This document shows, piece after piece, positions 29,501-36,200 of a stretch of DNA of 36,200 nt. The position numbers and the translations under genes are program-made. The stretch spans positions 1 to 36,200 of the forward strand of contig BDIU01000426.1 in assembly GCA_002118135.1 (NCBI GenBank), given 5' to 3'. The DNA comes from Trebouxia sp. TZW2008. Taxonomy: Eukaryota; Chlorophyta; Trebouxiophyceae; Trebouxiales; Trebouxiaceae. Positions within the stretch are counted from its first letter, which is position 1. Each line of letters opens with the position of its first letter. The notes below the pieces were generated by a model that was not told the DNA's origin, made no database searches, and worked only from the letters and a program-made list of their open reading frames with translations.

Positions 29501-32500
29501 TAATCACTGCGGTGAATTCTCAATGTAAGGATACTTGATATCAAGACATGCTTGATGTAAGGGCGTTGCAGTGCTTTGAGACCACTGTGTTCTGACTGCC
29601 ATCATGCCTCTGAGACAAGATGACAGAAGGACAGTCTTCTTGTGACTTGACACGCATGTGAAACAGTCCATGATCATGCAAGACAATGACTGATGTCTGC
29701 AAAACAGGTCATGATACATGTCATATCACGCTGATGCAAGCATACATATCGTGCCATATGCCAAAGCCCCACTCACAAGCAGAATAGATAAAGACAATGC
29801 TGCATTGCATGCCTTCAACCTGTGGCTGCAGTACAGCACTCTCCTAGGCAACGTTACCATGCCTGCATCACACACATCACATGTCAAGCAATTCATGACT
29901 CATGCTGAACAGAACATACTTCATGCAAGTTTCCATGTCAAAGGCCTATGCCTTTCACAATCAGCATAGATTGATGCTGATCCCACTGTTGCAATGCAGG
30001 CCCTCAACTCACGGCTGCAGTACGTCACCTTTGTGGGAAACAGCAATGTACCTGCGCCGCAAACAGTCCGTTGAGTCTCCAACGTGGCGTCGTTTGCCTT
30101 TGCAACCGTCAGCAGCGGCAGCCTCTCCACTGACTGCTTGCTTTCTGGCCCTTCCAATTTGGCACTGCATCATGGGCTCAAACCTATCTCAACACGCCAT
30201 AAACCAGGGCTGATGCCAATGCTGCAATGCAGGCCCTCAACTTGTGGCTGCAGTACATCACCCTTCTGGGGAATATCAATGTGCCTGCACCGCGAACAGT
30301 CCATTGGGTCTTCAATGTGGCTCAGTTTGCATTTGCAACCGTCAGCAGCGGCAGCGTCTCCACCGACTGCTTGCTTTCTGGCCCTGTCAACATGGCCCTA
30401 CAGAGGATTTTGATCCATTTGACAGTGCCCGCCCTGATGCTGCTGGCACTGTGTGCCATACAAGTCGTAAGGTATGGGTTGGCTCAGGGTTCTTTAGGCT
30501 TTTGGGGTGAAAATTGCTGTCTTCCAATTTCTTTCAATCTGCTATGAGGCAGTGTGAAGACATGTCTGCAGAGTATCCTGGTGCACCTTACGGTGCCAGC
30601 CCTGATGTTCATGGCGCTGTGCCATACAAGGGGTCAGGTATGAGTCAACTCAGGGTTTCCTTCGGGTTTCTTTAAGTCAGAACGATTGTGTCTGTGTCTG
30701 TCCCTGTTGATATGGTGCTGAAGCGGATCCTGATCCACCTTGCTGCGCCTGTCCTGATGCTCGTGGCGCTTTTAGCCATCCAAGTGATCAGGTACGGGTT
30801 GGCTGAGGGTTGAGAGTTTCTGCAGAAAGGCGCTTTTCCAAACATTTGTGTTCTTCTGCAATAGTAAAGCTCAAGCACTATACTGATCGAAACGAGATGG
30901 CTTGAGTCATCAACATTCGGTTCGCCACGCATTCAGGCAACTTCAAAGACCCTTGCAAACCCACGAGCGCAGCGGCAACCATGACATTGTGCAGCATCAC
31001 GAGCGAGCTTTCAGTCCTTTATACATGTGTGCTTAAGCCACAGACACACATGCTGGCTGTCTCACCCTGCTCACTTGTGTGCCTGCAGGTGGCTTCAAGG
31101 TAGGGCTGCTGGAGGTTCAGCAGGTTCAAGCAGCTCATCAGCCGAGCTCAGGCGGCGGCTGCTGATCACACTGCTGGAAGTCCTGTTCTATTACTACCCC
31201 AGCCTGCTTACTACGACTCTGAGCCTGTTTGCCTGCTTCCATATTGACCCCTCAGGATCTGCAAATGCTGAATACCACAATGCTCAAGTAAGCAATTGAT
31301 TTGTGCTACAGCAGCAGCACAGCAGCATAAAGTATGGAAGTTCTGTGCGTCTTGCGCATCAACATGCTTTGTATCTCGCTCAGCCTGTCTGCTTTGATGA
31401 AATGGCAATGGGCACTGCTACCCATTTTACCAATTGTAGCAGCGCCCCTTGCATTCATTTACACATTGTGCACGTTGTGGCAATAATGTTTGTAGTTGCT
31501 GGTCAGCAAGCACAGCTACAAGAGCAGTACATACCTGGCAAGCTTGTTGTGCATATTAAGGCAAAGCATGCACTCAGGCACATGTCAACAGGCACATGTC
31601 AACAGGCACATGTCAACAGTGCCTAAGTCTTGCAAGTGATGCAGTTTCAGAGTGCGTTGCTACATCTTGTCAGCGTGGATGAAAGGATGAAAGGGTGAGC
31701 ATGCTGCATGGTTGCTCACAGCTCGTGTGCTGCAGGCAAACTGGCATCATGGGTATTGGGTGCCAGACATGAGCATCCGTTGCTTTGTCGGCTGGCACAA
31801 AAAGGTGGCTATCATCCTGGGCACCCCGCTCATGACCCTGACTTGGTAGGTCCTGCAATTTGGAAGGGGTCATTTTCCCCGTTCCCCTCTTCCCTGCCCC
31901 CAACTTCTTCAGCATCACTGACTTCGGTTTTCATTTTCATTCATTCATTCAATGTAGACGTGGGCTAGGCAGGCTCAGCAGGCCCATCTAGGCCCGTACA
32001 GAAGCAATCAACTGTCTCCAGCCAGTTCGATCATGTGCTACCCTAAACCGTTTCAACTTCAATGACCAGCTTCAATGACCCAGCCAGACATGCGCCATGG
32101 CCCGATCTGTCTGAAAGCAACTGTGTCATTGGTGCATGCATACGGGTCATGCTGTACGCTTAGCAAACAGTGTATTGGGTGGATAAGGACAGGCTGGTGA
32201 TTCCATTGCTGCTGATGTCTCTGCCTGTGTTATCACTGCGGCATATTCAGCCAACAGATTGCTAGAAGAATGCATGCAGGCTGGGGTCGTTGCTGCCTGT
32301 GTTTTTGCTTTTGTTGCTGTAGCTGAATCCCCAACAAACAAGGTGCTGGACAATGCACATAGACTCGTGCTTGTATGCGGCCAGTGTTCTCGCATGTGAC
32401 GTTACGCTGGCTTCTCAGGGAAGCGCTGAGCAATGCATGCAAGCTGGGGACTCCATTGCTGCCAGTGTTCCTGCTAATGAAGCGTCATCGCAACTTGCTT

Positions 32501-34851
32501 GATGCCTTTGTTTCCATCTGTATGGATCATGCTGGATCATTCATAATCAAGGTGCTGACTAATTGTGCGCAGGCTGGTCATTCCATTGCTGCTGGTGTTC
32601 CTGCTGATGAAACACCGCCGCAACCTGAGCGATGCCAAGGTGCAGCTTCAGCTTGGCTACATCTACCGTATCTACAGGTCAGTATATACCTTGTGGTGAT
32701 GATTGTAGCGCCTTGTATGCATACACTGTATTGTGATTATGCTCAGCAGGCACAGTGCATCTTTAACGATGCTCAGGTGCAGCTTCAGCTTGACTTCATC
32801 TACTGTACCTAGAGGTTAGTACGTTATTCTCCTCTCGTGATGACCACAGCGCCGTGTATGCAACAATTGGATTGTGATAATGCCCAGCAAGCAAGGATTG
32901 ATTTACAAAGACGATCTGATCTGTCAGCAGCTTTCATGATGCTGCGTCAGACATGGGACCTGAGCTGCAATGCTGGTCAGAGTTTGTGCTATTCTGGCAC
33001 TGGCAGCCAGTCAGGGGTGTGCTTGAGAAAAGTTGCTATGGTCAAATCCATGGTTGCCACAGTCACTGAGGGCTTTCACATTACTGTGGAAGCTTGCACT
33101 TGTGCTCAGCTTAAGCTGGGGTGTAGCTCCCTGCCAAGGCAGTTTGTCACTGACTACTGTTTGTTTTGCAGGCCAGAGTTGTGGTTCTGGAACAGCGTTG
33201 TGTTGGTGCTGACACTGGCTCTGGCAGCCTCCCAAGTGTTTGCAACTGCCCTGGACACCTACTTCCAGCTGGCCATCATGTTGATGATCCTCATGGCGGG
33301 CCTCACCGCTTTTGCCCACTTCCGTCCGTTCATTGATGACCTGCTACAGCGCATGCAGGTGTGAAGCTTGCCTTCATACGTCTGTTTGCATGGAAACTAC
33401 TTGCTGTAATCTGTCAAGCGTACAGCTGTCAAGCGTCTCTTGTCTGCGTCACCGCCTTTGCCCACCTCCATGCTTTCTCTGGTGACCGGCTGCAGTGCAT
33501 GCAGGAATGAACCTTGCCTTGCTAGGTCTTTCCGCTGCAGGCTGTCTTGCATACAGCTGTCAAGTAAATGTTGTCTGCCTCACCGCCTTTGCCCACTTCC
33601 GTTCTTTCAGTGACAACCTGCTGCAGGTCTGCACCCTGACTCACTGGATCGGCTTGCTGCAATGACAGCATAGCGCATACCTGTTGAGGTCCCCACCCTT
33701 TTGACAAGACACAGTGCAACCTTCGACGCATGGAAGTGCTGCCTGGCCCATGCATGCCAAGGACTGCCTTTTCAAGTTTGCCTTGTTTGAGCTGCACATT
33801 GTTACCCATGTACCCTGACCACCTGATGACAGGCTGATGCATACGACCCCATGTCTTTGTTTAGCTGTGCAGGGTCATGCTATACTGTTGGCCTGTTGCT
33901 GCAGGTTTCTGGGCAGCTTGTTGTGCAGGCAACAGCCATTACCAGCCTGCCTGTACTTCCTGGACACCACAGACATAGCTGACGCCTCAGGCTTACAAGC
34001 TACAGGCATCATCACAACAGGCTGGTACAAGCCATCACACACTTCTATAAGCTTTTTTAGGTCATGGCAAAGTGTTGGCCTGCTGCTGCAGGTGTTAGGG
34101 CTGTTCATCAGGCAGGCAACAGCCATTGGCTGCCTCTACTTCCTAGACCCCACAGACATTGCAGGCGCCTCAGGTCTTCAGCCTACTGGCGTCATCCTCA
34201 TGCTGCTCAATGCTACCTACACATTGGCAGAACACTTGCCTGATGCTGCAGGTGTTAGGGCTGTTCATAGTGCAGGCAACAGCCATTGGCTGCCTCTACT
34301 TCCTAGACCCCACAGACATTGCAGATGCATCAGGCTTACAGGCAACAGGCATCATCCTCATGCTGCTCAACACTGCTACAAGCAATCGCAACATCTGTGC
34401 TGCACATCTTCTGTTGCAGAGTTTCTGGCTGTTGCTGCAGGTGTTGGGTCTGTTCATCGTACAGGCAACAGCCATTGGCTGCCTCTACTTCCTAGACCCC
34501 ACAGACATTGCTGACGCCTCAGGTCTTCAGGCTACGGGCATCATCCTCATGCTGCTCAATGCAGCGTATGTTCTTGCCATGCTGGTCATGATCGCTGTCT
34601 ATGGTGCTGACAAGACCAAGCGCTTCACACGCACAGCCTGTGCGTTCCTGAAAAGCTCCTCACACAGGTTCAGGCATTCGAGCTTTGGGATCAGTCGCTC
34701 TTCCAGCTTTGCTGCATTCAAGTTGCAGTCCATGAGCTTCAAAGACTCTGTATCGCAAGGTCGGCACTATAGCGGTAGTGGGTCCAGTAACGTCAGCAGC
34801 AGTGGCAGCATAAATGGGCATGCACGGCCGGCTGCTGTAATACACGACTAA
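21661..34851 (+). CDS. Gene C: Pmp-like beta-helix, Cys-rich, multi-pass membrane protein (15 exons)
   Basis: Exons: 21661-21880, 22130-23276, 23634-23920, 24852-25164, 25975-26108, 26599-26787, 27213-27823, 28262-28579, 28853-29170, 30233-30471, 31089-31287, 31736-31845, 32573-32677, 33172-33358, 34441-34851, giving 1595 aa with all phases matching. It has a signal peptide (residues 1-24) and then about 900 residues rich in Asn, Ser and Thr. These carry FxxN and GGA[ILV] repeats (SFTNNTAQYGGAV, TFANNMA, ALFGGAIYG, DFWNNTAALYGGA), the signature of polymorphic-membrane-protein right-handed beta-helices. Residues about 980-1130 are Cys-rich (CTPCPSSSYSFDPSSGVC, CKPCPPGAQC). About eight hydrophobic helices follow, then a Ser-rich cytoplasmic tail. 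Such proteins are expanded in several algae. A cell-surface or adhesion/sensing role is an inference. Exon 1-2 linkage and exon 9-10 linkage could hide a small extra exon. Confidence 0.88.
23279..23572. repeat. (CAT)n microsatellite with assembly gap
   Basis: Pure (CAT)n flanks a run of 170 N (23341-23510) on both sides, in gene C intron 2 immediately after the donor at 23277. The His-run readable in one frame is intronic and should not be treated as protein. The true array length is unknown. Confidence 0.95.
23571..23612 (+). pseudogene. Ghost copy of gene C exon 3 5' edge
   Basis: The sequence after the CAT array matches exon 3 near its start (GCATCACAGTGG, GAGACTCAA, TTxATC). It is followed by the real acceptor at 23633. 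A stop (GTCTGAGAC) breaks the frame. Confidence 0.82.
23945..24095 (+). pseudogene. High-identity duplicate of gene C exon 3 second half
   Basis: About 145 bp match 23780-23925 with few differences and keep the frame (VLFAVLSGNMFSSN, then FVWNCTFDNNTATGQG). The donor is lost: GGAGATAGAC replaces GGAGGTAGGC. This is one of the youngest-looking copies in the window. Confidence 0.93.
24350..24830 (+). pseudogene. Three ghost copies of gene C exon 4 5' part
   Basis: Copies at about 24350-24430, 24531-24668 and 24689-24830 repeat the acceptor and start of exon 4 (CAATGxC, AGCCACAGCAAAGG, TTGCTACTAGCAAGCAGCA, CACAAGGAGCCAAGC). The real exon begins at 24852, so unit spacing is about 160-180 bp. The first has TAG stops and the third a TAA (CACTGTAAGCC). 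The second keeps an open frame through GGAIFGDT. Confidence 0.92.
25235..25480 (+). pseudogene. Two ghost copies of gene C exon 4 3' edge
   Basis: Copies at about 25240-25325 and 25395-25475 repeat the exon 4 end (GACAGCAAAG-type, TCACTGxCA, AACAGxTGAGACAC). The donors are altered: ACAGTTGAG and ACAGGCGAG against the real ACAGGTGAG. Both therefore appear inactivated at the GT. Confidence 0.88.
25603..25974 (+). pseudogene. Two upstream ghost copies of gene C exon 5 (185-187 bp units)
   Basis: Copies begin at 25603 and 25790, and the real exon at 25975. The first lacks an AG acceptor (TTATGGGCTGG). The second has an intact acceptor (TGTACAGG) and an open frame (EGALVISGNGYTLSNVSE) but no donor after the equivalent of the exon end. 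Intervening sequence is also duplicated almost perfectly. Confidence 0.94.
28085..28220 (+). pseudogene. Ghost copy of gene C exon 8 5' part
   Basis: It repeats the acceptor and first 120 bp of exon 8 (GCAGGTGCCAGC, AAGCCCTGTGTGTTGGGGCA). It lies about 165 bp upstream of the real acceptor (28261). Its acceptor is intact, and the frame drifts after the duplicated GAACA block. Confidence 0.92.
29190..29470 (+). pseudogene. Two ghost copies of gene C exon 9 3' edge with donors
   Basis: Copies at about 29195-29318 and 29333-29460 repeat the end of exon 9, which encodes a membrane helix and EEAAAGHSDSQRT. Each keeps a donor (CTAGGGTAAGC; TTAGGGTGAGT). The first is readable throughout (AFAMLAWLSYTVEVTLVE). 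Spacing is about 135-145 bp. Confidence 0.93.
29765..30180 (+). pseudogene. Two ghost copies of gene C exon 10 upstream
   Basis: A diverged copy lies at about 29790-29870 (TTCAACCTGTGGCTGCAGTA). A longer copy at about 29975-30180 has an intact acceptor (GCAATGCAGGCCCTCAAC) and matches most of the exon, but carries a stop (GTTGAGTCTCC). The real exon starts at 30233. Confidence 0.92.
30565..30815 (+). pseudogene. Two ghost copies of gene C exon 10 3' edge with donors
   Basis: Copies at about 30570-30660 and 30715-30815 repeat the membrane-helix coding end (ATCCTG, CACCTT, CCTGATG) and the donor (TCAGGTATGAG; TCAGGTACGGG) of exon 10. The second keeps the frame (RILIHLAAPVLMLVALLAIQ). With the upstream copies, exon 10 sequence occurs five times. 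Confidence 0.92.
31575..31616. repeat. 14-bp tandem repeat, 3 units
   Basis: Three identical CAGGCACATGTCAA units lie in gene C intron 11. Confidence 0.95.
32195..32525 (+). pseudogene. Three ghost copies of gene C exon 13 5' part
   Basis: Copies start near 32190, 32275 and 32437. They resemble the acceptor region and coding for LVIPLLLVFLLMKHRR (CAGGCTGG..., ATTCCATTGCTGCTG). The third keeps LLPVFLLMKRHRN but has an AAG acceptor. The real exon begins at 32573. Confidence 0.85.
32765..32822 (+). pseudogene. Ghost copy of gene C exon 13 3' edge
   Basis: It repeats GGTGCAGCTTCAGCTTG, then TTCATCTAC and the donor region. The codons before the donor have mutated to a stop (ACCTAGAGG), and the donor is AGGTTAGTA. 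Confidence 0.88.
33445..33640 (+). pseudogene. Two ghost copies of gene C exon 14 3' edge
   Basis: Copies at about 33447-33510 and 33573-33635 repeat CACCGCCTTTGCCCAC, TTTC, GTGAC and CTGCA. Only the second keeps a donor-like CTGCAGGTCTG. Spacing is about 125-150 bp. Confidence 0.88.
33890..34376 (+). pseudogene. Three upstream copies of gene C exon 15 5' part
   Basis: Copies start at about 33905, 34093 and 34251, each after a CTGCAG acceptor, and match GTGTTAGGGCTGTTCAT, then GCAACAGCCATT and GACATxGC. The third is in frame with the real exon 15 (34441) and open through it. Splicing to 34250 instead of 34440 would therefore repeat about 63 residues, including a membrane helix. Confidence 0.93.
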
Positions 34852-36092
34852 TGAATGTATGCTTTCCAAGTATGTATGATAGCTCTTGTCCCTGGTAGAT
34901 GCGTAAAGCGTAGCACTGACTTGTAAAAGTCTCCTAGTCTGTTTATCAATCTGCTCAGTTGCTTGAAAGCCTTTGTACTTGCCCTCCTCACGTGATCATA
35001 TGTATCTGCTGTGCCTTCAGATTCTGGGTAATCAGTACTGTGTATGGAAAAGTGATGTAGCGTTTGATGAACTGAAGATTCTGATTAGACTCTGTCTTTG
35101 GATGCTGCTTTTGATTTTATTTGTGTCAGCTTTTGGGCAGTTGTTGAATTGCTAAGTCCACCTGTGCTTCCTGAGTAAAAAAGCAGTCAAAGGTTGGCCG
35201 GTGAAGACTGTCTGAGTACACTAAGTCTTTTGAGTGCATATCGACGATGAAGTTCAGTCTCACTTTGCTTATGCCGCCTGAAGTGTACTTGAATTTGATA
35301 CAAGCAACAGATCATTTGAGGGCATAGGCATTGCTAGGTATTGCCATTTCAAACGATGATTGAACGTCCCACTGCTTCTGTAACTGAGGACATGACAATT
35401 TGGCTGCATGACAGGTGTGTACAGCTCAGCCACTGATAGCCAGCTTCAGCTCAGGCTGCTGGCCAATGCAGACACGGCAAAATCTGCTGTCATCAGTGAC
35501 TATTGTGCAAATTGAAGCATTCCATCCGATGTCATCAGCTTACTTAGTAGTACGCGTTTGTTGTATCAAATTTGCTGCTATGTTGAAGTGACCATGTCAA
35601 ACAACTGCATTACAAGCGACTGTGAGCACTATCTTCTGTGCGAAGTTGTGCGGCACTTGCATCAGGTGACAGTTGTGTTACAGATGGTCCCTGGACCCTA
35701 TCATCTTCGTCGCTAAACACCTACTTCCCTAACCAAGGCCGCTTCTACTCGCTGTTTTCAGGTGCTTACGAGTTGCCGATATGCCTCAATGTCAGCATAG
35801 CGCATTCTTGCGTCCGGCAGCGCAGCTAACGACAGCCATCAGCGATCGTTTCAGCTTCAGCCTCAGCCTCAGCGAAACTCAAAGCCAGCTTCAGACAGAC
35901 GGCTCCATCAACTCAGCGACGCTACACACTCACACGCTACTTGCATAGACTTGCTTGGCACGACAGCTGCAGCTTTTTGTGCCGTTGCTGGGCATTCACG
36001 CATCCACACTCAAGTTATTTCGTCTGTCCTGACCTCGTTTGTTTGTGTCTATTGCACAGCTCGAGCGTGGTTTCTCGTACAATCGCAATAGC
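34852..36092. other. No gene recognised downstream of gene C
   Basis: After the gene C 3' UTR there is no convincing gene. A frame at 35638-35829 (with TDGPWTLSSSSLNTYF) could be an exon of another gene or the body of the retroelement whose tail closes the window, but it has no recognisable domain. Several CAGCTTCAG-type words occur near 35850. Confidence 0.5.
34922..34926 (+). promoter_or_regulatory. TGTAA poly(A) signal of gene C
   Basis: A TGTAA motif, the standard chlorophyte polyadenylation signal, lies 71 nt past the gene C stop codon. Confidence 0.6.
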
Positions 36093-36137
36093 ATTGTCTG
36101 TTGACCCCCCTGTTGGGTCCGATGGACAGTAAAATAA

Positions 36138-36200
<63 letters not shown>
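36093..36200 (+). mobile_element. Retroelement-like 3' end with (ATTG)n tail, copy 2
   Basis: The block 36093-36134 matches 2327-2367 in reverse orientation with about three mismatches and ends the frame SVDPPVGSDGQ-stop. It is followed by an AATAAA-containing link and an (ATTG)n tail that runs off the window. Similarity to copy 1 does not extend upstream, so only the extreme 3' end is shared. Confidence 0.65.

Noticed and set aside
2911..34851. Explaining the repeated exon edges as haplotype or read-joining artefacts
   Set aside because: Most copies differ by many substitutions, indels and lost splice sites, vary in number and orientation, and occur in several genes. Artefacts would give near-identical copies.

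Overview
The window is nuclear DNA of a eukaryote, most likely a green alga (Chlorophyta, possibly a trebouxiophyte; the rank is an inference). The genes are broken by GT-AG introns. One gene encodes a plant/alga-type Rossmann-CIA30 protein with a transit-peptide-like leader, another an organellar MnmE. A TGTAA motif of the kind used as a chlorophyte poly(A) signal follows one gene. No bacterial operon structure is present. I assembled exon models by hand from frame, splice sites and intron phase. In all five genes the exon lengths sum to a whole number of codons.

Layout. 1-803: no gene. 804-1831 (-): gene D, a 3-exon orphan. 1832-2910: spacer holding a retroelement-like 3' tail, a tRNA-like pol III box pair and a hairpin. 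2911-8825 (+): gene A, 10 exons, an HCF173/At4g18810-type NAD(P)-binding plus CIA30 protein. 8826-10188: convergent spacer. 10189-13489 (-): gene B, 7 exons, a secreted or membrane protein with one C2H2 finger. 13490-13774: divergent promoter region. 13775-20644 (+): MnmE, 9 exons, with a low-complexity insert of about 310 residues in its G domain. 21661-34851 (+): gene C, 15 exons, 1595 aa, a signal peptide followed by Pmp-like beta-helix repeats, a Cys-rich region and a multi-pass membrane domain. 34852-36092: no gene recognised. 36093-36200: a second copy of the retroelement-like tail, inverted relative to the first.

The dominant unexplained structure is a large set of 'ghost exons'. Across the four larger genes, most introns contain one to eight diverged extra copies of the neighbouring exon edge, usually with its 5' or 3' splice site. 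Examples are nine copies of one exon-donor edge in gene B (a minisatellite array), five copies of the MnmE C-terminal coding end lying past its own stop codon, inverted copies of MnmE exons 4 and 7, and two to five copies of many gene C exons. Most ghosts carry stops, indels or lost splice sites. A few keep open frames and could give alternative isoforms. The introns here seem to have grown by repeated duplication of exon-intron boundaries.

The genes do not form an obvious pathway. Gene A and MnmE probably act in organelles, and genes B and C enter the secretory pathway. Gene D is unknown.
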